NCBI GenBank assembly: GCA_028023455.1
Contig: JAQFVV010006246.1
Coordinates: 5,904,363-5,968,362 of the forward strand
Reading direction: 5' to 3'
DNA from: Epiperipatus broadwayi
Taxonomy: Eukaryota; Onychophora; Udeonychophora; Euonychophora; Peripatidae
DNA length: 64,000 nucleotides
Shown here: positions 1 through 11,634 of the stretch, piece by piece
Layout: each line of letters begins with the position of its first letter
Position numbering within the stretch: position 1 is the first letter of the stretch
Notes under the pieces: generated by a model
Told to the model about the DNA's origin: nothing
The model's database searches: none
What the model saw: the letters and a program-made list of their open reading frames with translations, nothing else
Program-made: the position numbers and the translations under genes

Positions 1-40
1 TCATATTTCAGATAATGAATAGCTCTTATGCTATGCATAT

Positions 41-1127
41 AATGTAGAATTAAAGTATAGAGGATTTGAACTCAAATTTTCAAGCACCCTTCAACTATCC
101 ACACTATCTCATATAACTGAAACACATGATCACACACATGTAGAAAAGATTAATAATCACCAATATACGTATTTCGTGCTAAACCAGCACTCATCAGTTG
201 GTCCAGACTATCATCTCTCTCACACATATATATAATCAATGCTCAGTTTATATTAAGATAGAAAATCTTCATACTTTAATGGACAGGCTTCAATCCACTA
301 CAACCTCCAACTTTTCAGCCATCCATATCATTGAAAATCTGATGATGAAAACTCAAATCTGATGCTGATGCTAATATTATTGCCATGCCCATGTTGACCT
401 GAAGTCACTCTGACCCCTCATGTATAGGACAGTATCCATTAAATACATATAAGAGGGAAGAACAGGATACAAGCTTAATATGTAAATATTTGAAACCAGG
501 CACTCTTCACAAACCTGGGAGCTTAATTGTAAGTATAGAGGATTTGAACTCAAATTTTCAAGCACCCTTCAACTATCCACACTATCCTCTATACTTACAA
601 TTAAGCTCCCAGGTTTGTGAAGAGTTCCTGGTTTCAAATATTTACATATTAAGCTTGTATCCTGTCCATCCCTCTTATATGTATTTAATGGATACTGTCC
701 TATACATGAAGGGTCAGAGTGACTTTAGGGCAACATGGGCATGGCAATAATATTAGCATCAGCATGGGATTTGAGTTTTCATCATCAGATTTTCAATGAT
801 ATGGATGGCTGAAAAGTTGGAGGTTGTAGTGGATTGAAGCCTGTCCATTAAAGTATGAAGATTTGCTATCTTAATATAAACTGAGCATTGATTATATATA
901 TGTGTGAGAGATGATAGTCTGGACCAACTGATGAGTGCTGGTTTAGCACGAAATACGTATATTGGTGATTATTAATTTTTTCTACATGTGTGTGGTCATG
1001 TGTTTCAGTTGTATGAGATAGTGTGGATAGTTGAAGGGTGCTTGAAAATTTGAGTTCAAATCCTCTATACTTGCAATTAAGCTCCCAGGTTTGTGAAGAG
1101 TGCCTGGTTTCAAAAATGTAGAATTAA
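41..1127. repeat. Snap-back (inverted-dimer) element with 13-bp target-site duplication
   Basis: Two arms of about 500 bp face each other: 54-543 is the reverse complement of 584-1071 with small differences, around a 40-bp loop at 544-583. The whole unit (54-1114) is bounded by the 13-bp direct repeat AATGTAGAATTAA at 41-53 and 1115-1127, which reads as a target-site duplication. Each arm contains the core shared with other repeats here (rc: tctggaccaactgatgagtg) and a B-box-like GAGTTCAAATCC next to its outer end. Apparent open frames here are by-products of the repeat. A long variable target duplication suggests target-primed retroposition rather than cut-and-paste; that is inference. Confidence 0.85.
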
Positions 1128-1759
1128 GTATACTATGCTAATCTGTTAATCAACAATTTAGAGTTATCATACATACAAACACGCACACAAAGGATTTGTC
1201 TATACACACTCATTCACACATGCATGTTAAACTGCTTTATAATATCATAATTGTATATGCTCTTATTTTATTTATTAATATATGCACAAATACTTTCAGA
1301 TGTATCACTCAGGTTTTATTAGTTTTCAGCCACTTAATTTATATCTGTATGCATATTTTTGTACATGTTGGTAGTCCCATTTAATGTTATATATGTTCCT
1401 ACATGTAGATTCATATCACTTTTTTTTTTTTTAAATTAAAAATTAAATTAAAATTTTTTTTATTCTATTCATTCTATTTTAAATTAGTTAATTAAATTGT
1501 TATTAGTATTTTTGCTTTATATATTTTTACTTATATTGAAAATAATATTATTATTAATTCAACTTCATAGAATTCTTATTAATGCACAAATGTATCTTGT
1601 TATTTTAATATTATTGCGACCTTCATAATGTGTCATCTGACAGGCATAACCTTAATTTATGTATTGAAATAACATGAATTTAATATCTTTTTTTTTTTTA
1701 CAGTGTTATTTTTGTTTTATAATTTTTTTGCCTGAAGAATCATCAAAGGAAAAAGAAAA
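1128..1759 (+). other. Upstream region and 3' splice site of the glycosyltransferase gene
   Basis: This is AT-rich non-coding DNA with T-runs. A strong acceptor (a run of about 14 T followed by ACAG) ends at 1703, so 1704-1759 is probably 5'UTR of the exon holding the whole coding sequence, and an upstream non-coding exon is expected. No donor or promoter could be assigned. Confidence 0.45.
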
Positions 1760-3109
1760 ATGCAAAAGAGCTTTATTTTTACATTATTTTTTCTATTTAC
1801 TGTGGTTAATACAATAACTAGTATATATTATGTAGTTTATATACAACTTCTTTCAAGGATAGACTTACGACGACACGCATCTGTAGACAGATTTGCATAT
1901 CTAAATAAACAAAAAGTATTACCAAAGTTCAAATCAAAATTAAATTCCAAATCAAGTCTTTTCCTAGAAAATATTTCATACAAAACTTGTGACCATGACA
2001 GCACAAAAAATGTAGGGTTTATTAAAATAGATCCTTATATACATATTTACAGTGCATTTGTTGACGATCGATACACATCTTTAGGCAAAATGATACGGAT
2101 GATGACTGTACAAAGAAGAAACATATCTATACAATTAAAATGCTTTTTCAAGTTCGAAATGACAACGCTTTTCAGTAAAATTATAAAATATGAAATGTGT
2201 GAAAATCATAATATGTTATTTGGTGGTTTTATTTTAAGTTGTCAGATTCCCCAAAAGTTGCCTTCAATTCCTTGTTTCTTTTATCTAGGAGAGGAAGATA
2301 AATACCAAAATAATAAAATACCATTAATTAATAATTTAAACAAACTTAAGACTTCTCCAAAATATAAATTTGCTGTTTTTATTTCACCATTATACTATAA
2401 AATTAAAGCTAACAGATTAATAGAAGTTGTTGAATTATCTCGAATTTTAGGAGCTGAACATTTTTATTTTTACATTACATCCTACCTAACAGGAAGTGTT
2501 ATCCATAAAATTTTGAATTATTATCAAACCTTAGGAATAGCTACTTTGTTGTCTTGGAATGGTTCTTTTAATGTTAAAAATGCTTGGAAATATGGGCAAC
2601 TTATAGCTATAAATGATTGTTTATATCGAGCAATGGGAAGTGTGAAATTTCTTTTTTTCCAAGATTTAGATGAAAATCTTATTCCAACCAACTCATTTTC
2701 TTGGAATCAAATGGTAGATCAGTTATGGAAAAATGTTACTATATATGGTTTTAAATTCCAATCTCAGATTATAGATACAATGATAAATTCACCATATATT
2801 CCAAAAATTTGTAACAATTATAATTTGCAAACTCTTAAAAAGCAATGCATAATTGGTCCTGATACCCAGACTAAATGTCTAATTGAACCTTGCAAAGTTT
2901 TTGAAATGTGTATTCATTCTGTAAGTAAACAGACTGAGGAAGATTCAATACTACTTAATGTCAGTGCTTCATTTGCTCAAATATTTCACTATCAACGTTC
3001 TTACAGTGCAGGCAGCTGTACAAACAATAATAATATTACTTTAAAATATGAAGAAAAATTGATTCTCAATTATAAACATGTATTAGACAATATATTTAAA
3101 AAGTTATAA
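1760..3109 (+). CDS. Glycosyltransferase family 92 (DUF23) protein, type II Golgi membrane protein
   Basis: A complete 449-residue frame without disruption. The N-terminus has a short polar stretch and then a hydrophobic signal-anchor at about residues 4-28, as expected of a type II Golgi enzyme with a lumenal catalytic domain. GT92-type landmarks appear in order: IYSAFVDDR near residue 94, a segment around IPCFFYLGEED, FAVFISPLYYK near 210, an ILGAEHFYFYITSY strand, WNGSF and WKYGQLIAINDCLYRAMG, then the acidic motif QDLDE with D302, D304 and E305, which corresponds to the metal/nucleotide-sugar DxD site. Several Cys in the C-terminal third fit disulfides. Known GT92 enzymes include galactosyltransferases acting on N-glycan core fucose; donor and acceptor here are unknown. 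The start is the first ATG after the splice acceptor ending at 1703. Length matches the family (about 400-500 residues). It has no gene neighbour, only repeats. Confidence 0.85.
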   Translation: MQKSFIFTLFFLFTVVNTITSIYYVVYIQLLSRIDLRRHASVDRFAYLNKQKVLPKFKSKLNSKSSLFLENISYKTCDHDSTKNVGFIKIDPYIHIYSAFVDDRYTSLGKMIRMMTVQRRNISIQLKCFFKFEMTTLFSKIIKYEMCENHNMLFGGFILSCQIPQKLPSIPCFFYLGEEDKYQNNKIPLINNLNKLKTSPKYKFAVFISPLYYKIKANRLIEVVELSRILGAEHFYFYITSYLTGSVIHKILNYYQTLGIATLLSWNGSFNVKNAWKYGQLIAINDCLYRAMGSVKFLFFQDLDENLIPTNSFSWNQMVDQLWKNVTIYGFKFQSQIIDTMINSPYIPKICNNYNLQTLKKQCIIGPDTQTKCLIEPCKVFEMCIHSVSKQTEEDSILLNVSASFAQIFHYQRSYSAGSCTNNNNITLKYEEKLILNYKHVLDNIFKKL

Positions 3110-5380
3110 CTGACTTTTTTTTTTGTTTTGTCATTTATGTTTTTTTTAATGTTAATTATCTTTACAATAATATAATATCACTGTTAAATTATATGCGTCC
3201 ACTAATTTGTCAGTGTTTTGATAATATAAACTCAGCATCAGATTCTGATAGTTAGTCCAAGCGCCATTTTCTTTTTGGAACGTAATCATATTTACTGAAT
3301 TTGAGCATTTTGCATTTCTCTGATAATTTTAAAAAAATCATATAAACCTTTTGCTAACTTTAAAAATGATATTGCTTGACATAAAGAAATTTTAGGAGAA
3401 ACAAAACTTGATGAGATAGTGATCTTTGCTATAAATACATACATTTAAATTTATATTTCACCTACACAATATGTTAAGAAATAAACATTTTAAGATAAAA
3501 AATCTCCCTTCACATTATTGTTTTGTAAGTTTAATATTAAAAGGTTAGTAATATATTGCTATATCAGTATCATCCTCATCGTCGTCAATCATTATCAATC
3601 CACTGCAGGATGAAGGTCTCTCCAAGTTCAATCCTCCCATCTTTAGCTTCTCTTCTCCACAAACAGGTGTTACTGACTTCATTAAAAAACTAAAAGGCTG
3701 AAGTGAAGTTGGGTTGGATATATTTCTAGAAGAGATGATAATAAATGCACGGTTGAAATTCCATGAGATTGTAAAAGACTCAGAAATAGACCACATAATA
3801 GATGGATGGATGAAACAAGAAAGTGTGTAAGGGTGATGTGGAAAAGAGAAGCTATATTCATTATACATGCAGGTAACTGAAAAAAAAACATATAATTTAC
3901 TGAATGGTGATCTAAACTTAATGGCGAGCATCTGATATTATTATGAAGTGATAGTGAGTGCTTGTGGGTATATAAATATATATGCACATTATAGTGACTA
4001 TTCATAATGTAAACAAATTAAATAATTAATCTTTACAGTAGGTGTTTATTATTTTCTTCAAGTTGAATACATTTTCAAGGCAATGCATCTAGCTGAAATC
4101 ATATTTCTTTAAATATATATATAAATAAAAGAGAATTGCTTTAAAACTTATTATAAACAAACTTATTCAACAATTAAAAGTTGTGATTAACGTGCAGTAT
4201 TATAAAAATGCAGTCAACTTGAAAGGGATAAAATAAAAATTATTTATTTTGTTAAATACACTATTACTAGTGCATTATTTATTTCGTACAAAGATAACAA
4301 AGTGTTATCAATTATTATTATATAATGGATGTATAGTGAAATAAGGGAACAAATAGAGGGTGAAGTTATCTGCACAACTTACTTCAAACTATTCTTTCAT
4401 AAGAGAAGGATAATCCTGATCAAATTTATAATATTTTATGGAGTAGAAATTAATGCACTGCAATGGAATATATTTTAATAATTACTGGAACATGTCAGTA
4501 TATACATAATGAAACAACTTTTTCAAATTTATAAACATTCCTATCTCTATTGTTCCACAAAATATTATAAGGCTGATAAGCATCATTCCCATGTCATTTA
4601 CAACTAGTGTGAAAAGAGATAATAGATAACTTCACTCTCTGCTTGATTATTATTCAAGAGCTTGTAAGAAGTTTGAGCACTGAAATTGACATAGGTGAAT
4701 AAGTTCAATATAAGCCCTGTATAATTTATTAGTAATAATCATATAAATAAATATTAAGCAGTGTATTCAGCTTTCAGACTGTTTGTCATCATTAAAAACA
4801 GTTACTGATAATAGTTGATATGCTCTAATAAGCTGTTTATATCACAATGTTTTATATCAATAGTCTACAAGTGGGATACATGTATCTCAGGGAGCAAGCA
4901 AGTCGATATTATGGGATATGTCTTAATTTTATATCAACTTAAGCTTAGACTGACATTTCTATCACTGACTGTAACATGGTTTTAAATAGAAATATTTGTT
5001 TGAATCATAGAAACTACTAACAAAAAGGTTCATTCAAACCATCTAGAAGCCAATCAGATGAAAGTTTTGCAATTCTCCTCACTTCCATAGACTGGTGGAA
5101 AATATGTGAATGATTGGATATAGTCTAGTGATTCCTGGTTTGAAATTAACCAATGGCAGAGCCTTATGCCTGTGTGGGACATTAATGTGAAACTCCGTAT
5201 ATATTGTTTAGTATGTTTATACTATATAGTTCCATCTTTTCGTGCTTATTTTTATGTTATCAAAATTAATAATAGTGAATTAGTATTATCAAAATTGCTT
5301 ATAATTTGGAAAAAGTATTTGATATTATCAATAATTAATAATAAGTTAAATTTAAATTTTATAAAATTAACCCTTAAAAA
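3110..5380. other. Non-coding stretch with a possible LINE 3'-end remnant
   Basis: Mostly AT-rich sequence without recognisable genes. At about 3565-3640 the motif of repeated tcatc units followed by CCACTGCAGGATGAAGGTCT resembles the 3' tails of RTE/Jockey-like LINEs common in invertebrates (xCCACTGCxGGAxxxAGGxCTC). The 128-codon minus-strand frame across 3545-3931 is low complexity and overlaps this motif, so it is not called as a gene. Nothing else stands out up to the hAT pseudogene. Confidence 0.3.
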
Positions 5381-7150
5381 ATGGACAAATGGTTAAAAAA
5401 ATTTCTTGCAAAGAAACCATGGATTAAAAATATTTATGATAGTGCTTTTACATCAGGGAAACAATGAGAAAAAGATGGGATTGATACTTTTAGTCATACA
5501 AGCTCATTGCCAATTAGATTAAGTGATAAAAGCATTGATCTGAAACTTAAGAAAAACTTGCTTAGCAAAGTTCTAAATTATCAAAAAGTTTACTTAAAAT
5601 GGGGGTTTACATCGACTATAGTTAACGATGAATCTTCGCCTATATGTTTATTGTGTCATGGAATGCTATCTAATGTTTATATGAAGCATCATTATTAGTA
5701 ATACACTTAAAAACTAAACATTTTGAACATGAACACAAATCTTATAATTTTTTGAATATTTAAAAACATGTAATTCTCAATCCATCAATTAAAAAAAACA
5801 CTAAAAGTAATGGTAAATACTTGGAAGCATCTTTTGAGATTTCATCCTTAATTAAAAAAACAAAAAGTTGCACACTATTGGGAAACACTTGTACTCCCTC
5901 TCTCTGTAAAAATGGTAGAATACAACATGGAAAAGAATATGCAAATAAACTAAAATGAGTTTTTCTGTTATTAAATACTATTGGTAGCAGTATAAAAATC
6001 ATTGCTGATAATTTAAAGATGCAACTATTACTCAATGTGGAAATTTGTTATACAGCTGGATCAAAGCACAGATGTTGCCAACATATCTCAGTTATTGGTA
6101 TTTATTAGTTGTTATTTTAACAATGAATTGCATTTCTTTATTAAAAACAGATGGGAAAACTATTTAAGTACAACTATTGATGGAACACTGGCAGAAAGAA
6201 AGAATTTAAATGAAAGGTAACTGAAATAGCACTACATATGAAATTTGTTCATTATATTATTCACAAACAAGCTATTGCAGCAAAAAAGTGGATCTTGATA
6301 TACACAAAATACTGCAGAATGTTATGAACATAGTTAATTTTATAAAAATGAGACATTTAAATAGTAGAATATTTACAATACTATGTCAAGAGATGAGCAG
6401 TGTCCATGAAAATCTGTATCATATGGAGTGTTTGTTGGTTATCTCAAGGAAAAGTGTTTAAAAGAATTATAGCACTGAAAGATGAGTTACACATTTTCCT
6501 ACTAGATAAAAATAAAAAAATTTGCAAATCATTTCAGTGATAAGTGTCTGTTACTAGTATTATATCTAGCTGATATTTTTGAAAAAGTAAACATGCTTAA
6601 TTTGTCTCTTCAAGAAAAAGGTAACATTTTAATAATAAATGAGAAAATAATTGCATTTTGAAAGAAAATAGTTCTGTGGAAGGAGAATTTTGAAAAGAAA
6701 TGTTTGGAAATGTTTTTATCCCTTGTGTGATTTAATTGCAGAAAATAATGTAAATGTGGAACAAACAAAAAGTCATATATTTATAAACATTTAAAAACTT
6801 TAGAAATATATTTTTGTGACTTATTTACTTTCAATGGATTTTTTACCCATTTGCTCAAGAGTAATTAATTGATATTAGATGCAATACAAAATTACAAAAC
6901 GAATTTCATCAAAAATCTCTTCATGATTAGTAAATGGGACTGAAATGTGAGTATCCCAATTTAATAAGCACAGCAACTGGTGCATTCTTACCATTTCTCG
7001 GTTTTACTTTCTTATGTGAGGCATCATTTTCTGCGATGATAAAACCAAATATCAAAATAAATTAAACTTGGACCAGACTTTCATATTACAGTATCAGAAA
7101 CTATCAAATCAGAATTTTCAGATATTATTAAATAAATGCAATCTCATTGT
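5381..7150 (+). pseudogene. Decayed hAT-superfamily transposase of the ZBED5/FAM200 type
   Basis: Read in three frames with several stops and frameshifts, this follows the ZBED5/ZMYM6/FAM200-like hAT proteins from end to end. It starts with MDKWLKK at 5381. At 5580-5690 comes a KWGFTSTIVNDES segment with a CLLC half of a BED-type zinc finger and MKHHY. LDQSTDVANISQLLVFI at about 6055-6105 matches the catalytic LD(E/Q)STD block. NIVNFIKMRHLNSRIFTILC follows near 6325-6380, then CDLIAENNVNVEQ near 6728. A C-terminal hAT dimerisation block, LPFLGFTFLCEASFSAMIKP, lies near 6985-7045. The order is preserved, so this is one decayed gene. Whether it was a mobile transposase or a retrocopy cannot be told; terminal inverted repeats were not found. 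Confidence 0.8.
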
Positions 7151-7184
7151 TCACATTAAATTGTAATGAGAAAAAAATATTTAT

Positions 7185-7600
7185 TTAATCTGTTTTTATA
7201 TGCGGAATTCGAACTCAGACTTTCACATGACCCACAACCCTCAGTGCCATCTTATGTTGCTGAGCCACCTGATCACACACATGTTGAAAAGCTAAATATT
7301 CACCAATATACGTATTTTGTGCTAAACCAGTTCATTAAAGTATGACGATTGGCTGTCTTAATATAAAGCTGAGTACTGATTGTATATATGTGTGGAGATG
7401 GTACTCTGGACCAACCAATGAGTGCTGGTTTAGCGCAAAATACGTATATTGGTGATTATCTTTTCAACATGTGTGTGATCAGGTGGGCCAGCAATATAAG
7501 TTGGCACTGAGTGTAATGGGTCGTGTGAAAGTTTGAGTTCGAATCCTGCATATATTACATATATAAATGCAGATGTTAAGCCTGTACAATGTATTAAGCT
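7185..7600. repeat. Snap-back repeat of the shared-core family with tRNA-like boxes
   Basis: The segment 7200-7330 (from ATATGCGGAATTCGAAC) is repeated in inverse order at 7420-7560, enclosing a single-copy centre with the core tctggaccaaccaatgagtg. The right arm contains GTGGGCCAGCAATATAAG at 7484-7501 (A-box-like) and GAGTTCGAATCCTGC at 7535-7549 (good B-box match). These tRNA-like boxes sit at the outer end of the element rather than at a 5' head, which is odd for a SINE. TTAATCTGTTTTTA before and TTAAGCTGTTTATA after the element may be a mutated target duplication (12 of 14). Confidence 0.65.
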
Positions 7601-7915
7601 GTTTATATAAAAAATAATATGAAATAATAGTTTGATTATTATTCTTTGATGACATAAAGCTTATTTCCTCTTACAATTCAAATTAATATAGATTTCTGCT
7701 CTTTCAATTTTGCAATACATGATATTTATTTTTTCTGTCTTAGGGGTATGTGATCAAAAAAAAAAATGGAGACTATTGGTTTATATGATTAGGATTATAA
7801 TTTTTTAAAGATTAACTCCAGTTCCTTTTTAATATATATATAATAAGTAGTAAATAATAAAAAAATATTCATTAGTTGCTACGACTTTTGGAAATTTAAA
7901 GATATATAAAAAGAT

Positions 7916-8191
7916 ATGCCTACCAGCTCGATGTTATATTTTGGAGGTTACATATTTTTTCAAGCAGCAGTTTACATTGGAAAACTTTTCCGAATAAAAT
8001 TTGATGAATTTACTATTTTATCAAGATTTGATTTTATCAAAACTATTTATGAAGAAGGTAGAATATTTACATTAAATATTACAGAATTATATAATTTTAT
8101 AAATAAAAAACAATTTATCCAAATAATTGTTCAAACTTTACATAATAAAGAAGTAATTAAGTTTAAACATTTATTTTTTAAAGAGTATTGA
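7916..8191 (+). CDS. Small open frame of unknown function
   Basis: A 91-residue open frame from ATG, with an amphipathic or hydrophobic N-terminal third (GGYIFFQAAVYIGKLF) and a charged remainder. No motif or family is recognised. In DNA this rich in A+T with stop codons everywhere, a frame of this length is somewhat unusual, but there is no splice site, initiation context or neighbour that argues for a gene. It could be a fragment of a mobile element or chance. Confidence 0.15.
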   Translation: MPTSSMLYFGGYIFFQAAVYIGKLFRIKFDEFTILSRFDFIKTIYEEGRIFTLNITELYNFINKKQFIQIIVQTLHNKEVIKFKHLFFKEY

Positions 8192-11044
8192 TATTTATCA
8201 ATTAAAATGTAATAACAATATATAAAGTAGTCATATTCTATCATAATATAAGATTAGAAAATCCAGAGAGAGTTTTCAAGATGGCATTAAAATTTATTTT
8301 AATTATATGAATGTTTAATATAACAATGTAATATAGGTTTTATTTTAGTGAGACTAGTAACTATTCAACGTAAATAAAGAAACTTCTTTTCATATTCTAT
8401 AAAGTTTTTATTTTATTTTTTAGATATTTTTTTTAGTAAAAGCATTAATTAATATTAGACTAATAAATCTCCAGGTAATCTCTCATCCATAATAGGTAGT
8501 TTGTCAACAACATTATCAATTTTTACTTAGAGCTACATGTTGGACTATTTCTGTCATCTAGAAGAATTGATGTTTTTTAAAAAATTCAGATTTTATTTAT
8601 ACTTATACATTTACTATTTAATAAAAATAGACAGGATGAAAAAAACTTCTTATGAAGATAATCAAGAATATAAAAAATACAAAATATTGATATCTTAGTG
8701 TAAGGGATTGAACCTTAACATTTGTTGCCTCAAAACTGATGGCTATAAATATGTAATGGTCCTTACCTACTGAGACGAGGGATTTATATCTTACTACCAT
8801 CGGACCTGAAGTCTTTGGGTAGAATACTAAAAAAGATGTGATGAAGTAATTAATCAATGATCATGTCTAATTTCAATGGACTAGTTCTTTATTACATATT
8901 AAATTTAGACACAATATAGGCTAGTTCATTTATACTTATCCACTCTTTCGGATTCCACATATGCCTCAGAATTCAAACTCAGTTAGAATATTGTGATAAA
9001 CTCTCTTTAGTGATGTATTTACATTAGAGATATATATAATCATATATTTACATGAGTTGTAAATAAATTGAAAGGTTTATTTTATTATCTCACTATATAA
9101 TTTGTAACGGTATATGTCATTACATTAATTTAAAAATAGAATAAAAAAAAAATTTTTTTTAAATTCGTAAATAAAAACTAAAAGCTAAAAAATTAAAAGT
9201 TGTTTAACGTATATAATATATTGCATAGATGGAATGAAAACTTTAAAAGTATTATTATTATTTTTTTTAAAAAAAAAAATATTTGAACGTGCTTTTTTAT
9301 AAAAAAAGTACAAGATCTAATGATAAAATATTTTTGTAAATGGAAATGATTGTTTTTTAAATTAAACGAAAAGATAACTAGTCCTTGGAGCTCTTATATA
9401 AAAAAGTCAGATGAAAGATATAGATACGAGAAAAAAAATTAGATGTCCAATAGAAGCAGCAATGAAGGCTCGGACCGTAACGAAAATTTGAAACAGGAAA
9501 CCATTGTTCAGTGAATCCGGACAATTGGTATAAAAGGAAAAATATTGAAATTAAGAACAGTTCCAGCTTGATTTTTTTTTGAGGAGCATGATAAGACACA
9601 CTTGTCACCCTCTCTCACTTATTTAAAAATGAAATGACTGTAATACCAGGATTGAACCAGCTAAGGCCACCTTCAGATAGACCGGTCTTCAAATAAAGAC
9701 TTCATGGGAATTGACACCAGGAACCAGAATTCTACTGTAAGACATGAACTGTAAAATTTAAAAATAATTAAGAACTTTCATTAAGATTTGACAAGCTTTT
9801 AATATTCAGCTATCCTAAATTTTAAAATGAACTTTTATCTGACTTTTTAAGTTTTCAAATTAATTATTAATGTTTAATTTTTATACATTTGAGTTTGCTA
9901 AAAATCATTTCCATTTTTTTTATTAATATTTATTGTATAAATTATTTAAATGCATTAAATTTAAGTTGGGAATAGATGCTTGCATAGATTCGTTAACGTT
10001 TAATTATGTTTTTGTTTTCATATTTGATTAGAATATATAGACATTTGGTAAATAATGATACTTTACATTGAGTATCTAAAATGTATTTATTCGGATGTCT
10101 TTTAAGTTATTGGTGTCAATGTGGCATCTTATGATGAATGCCATTGGGTTTCTTGTAAATTTCCCTCTGCAATTCCATCAATGACTTTATATTTTGATCG
10201 TTTATGTTTATTTTGAAATGTTTTTAACCATGTAATCTATGTAGCCGATCTATACTCAACATTAAAAAACAAACTTTTATAAAATTCATCTGTGTGAACT
10301 TATATAAATGTTAAATTTAAGTCGGGCATGAATGGCTATATAGATTTGTAAAGTTATATTAATTAATTAAGGGAGGGTTAATCTTGGGTTATTAGTTTCA
10401 TAGTTAGATTGGGTCAATGGATTGGATATGTTGGTGTAATTATTATATGTGGTATGAGGTCCGCTATGTGCAGGATCGCATTATACCCCGCACACCCCCT
10501 TTTTGCCTATGGAAGGGGATAGTAAGACGGAAATTGCAGTCCCTTCCTATGGAGTTTTTTAATTGTTCTTCTTGCCAGACAGATGTAGCATTCCTGTACT
10601 GGACGAGAGTCAATGTCTTCTTTAACCATGCTGTTCAGATGTACATTCCTGACAGTATGGTATTTGTGCTGTTGTATTTCATGCTGCATTGAATACATCG
10701 ATGTATCAGATGGATTGATGTCGGTTTGATTGCGAACTTTTGGCCTAAGGATAAATAAGGGATAGAATATTTTCTTTTCAAATGTAATCTATGTAGTTTA
10801 TTCATACTCGACACTTTAAAAAAATATATTATTAAATTCATCTGTACAGATGGCTTAAAATTTAAAATAATAATTTAAATTTAAAAGTTAATATTAAAAT
10901 CTAAAATAATAAATATTATTCCTCAAATTCTAAATGATTATATATGTGTGTTAATAAATGTTGTTTGTGTGTAATTACTGGCAGTGGCTTCTTTTATTTA
11001 ATTTTTTTTATATATTGAAGATATATTTTAAATAATTTTTATTT
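8192..11044. other. Gene-poor stretch with tRNA-like B-box remnants
   Basis: No gene is seen. Two minus-strand segments may be old tRNA-derived SINE fragments: one near 8690-8850 with the B-box-like AGGTTCAATCCCTTAC (rc of 8699-8714), and one near 9640-9740 with CTGGTTCAATCCTGGTA preceded by GGTGGCCTTAGCTGG, which resembles an A box. The segment 10400-10740 is visibly less AT-rich than its surroundings and has overlapping short frames on both strands, but none is recognised; it may be a transposon fragment. The rest is AT-rich with A/T runs. Confidence 0.3.
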
Positions 11045-11240
11045 TATAAATCTCTGTATCTCGCTGAGCTAGTGGCATTGGGCTGACAGTCAGAATAAAC
11101 TATATATATATGGAAAAGTTAGATCTTAACAGCATGTATCTGCCTACTCTATAAATTTTTCAGGTTCAAATGCCTGATGGCACCCTGTAGTGCAGATACG
11201 GTAAGACTTATATCCTTTCTGACTGTAATATATTATATAC
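11045..11240 (+). repeat. Possible tRNA-derived SINE with widely separated A and B boxes
   Basis: TCGCTGAGCTAGTGGCATTG at 11061-11080 is A-box-like and is followed by an anticodon-arm-like GGCTGACAGTCAG. CAGGTTCAAATGCCTG at 11161-11176 forms a T-arm (stem CAGG/CCTG) around a B-box match. The roughly 80-base spacing exceeds that of tRNA genes, because a TA-rich insert at about 11100-11155 separates the halves. It is not a functional tRNA. Confidence 0.35.
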
Positions 11241-11272
11241 AAAAGAATTCTACGTGTGTGTATATATATATG

Positions 11273-11634
11273 ATAATCAGAAAATAATAAATTCTTACAA
11301 CAACTATATAAATATCAAATTTTTTATATACATAAAAAGCCTTTTATATTGTTATTGGTTGTTTTAATTTCATTATTGAACACTAGATTATGGGTAAATT
11401 TAGAGTGGGGCATGTAAAATAAACTGGCTAACAGGTTTATCTAGGCATAATTGCTGAGATATTCTTGACTTCATTTAAAAAGAAGCCATAATACATCACA
11501 TCACATCACATAACATAACAGATTATTAACATTTGAAAAGAGCACCAAATCAGGTGCTGAAAAAGGCTTTTTATGTATATAAAAAAATTTGATATTTATA
11601 TAGCTATTGTAAGGATTTATTATTTTCTGATTAT
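11273..11634. repeat. Foldback (MITE-like) element with 73-bp inverted arms
   Basis: The arm 11273-11345 (starting ATAATCAGAAAATAATAAAT) is the reverse complement of 11561-11634 with few differences. The centre holds a CATCA/CATAACA tandem stretch at about 11493-11520 and no coding capacity. It is immediately preceded by (TA)n. No clear target duplication could be read, so the superfamily is open. Confidence 0.75.

Noticed and set aside
490-750. 86-codon plus-strand frame and a similar 62-codon minus-strand frame (377-565)
   Set aside because: Both lie in the arms of the snap-back repeat and have the same peptide because the arms are reverse complements; no coding signature.
54-1071. CRISPR-like or bacterial repeat structure
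   Set aside because: The arms are one inverted pair with target duplication, not regularly spaced short repeats; the window is eukaryotic.
3545-3931. 128-codon minus-strand frame
   Set aside because: Composition is low complexity, no domain, overlaps a LINE-tail-like motif and another frame on the same strand.
10417-10841. Overlapping frames of 63-91 codons on both strands
   Set aside because: The segment is less AT-rich, so stops are rarer on both strands; no recognisable domain or splice context. Possibly a transposon fragment.
11061-11176. Functional tRNA gene
   Set aside because: A and B boxes are about 80 bases apart with a TA-rich insert and no acceptor stem; more likely a SINE remnant.
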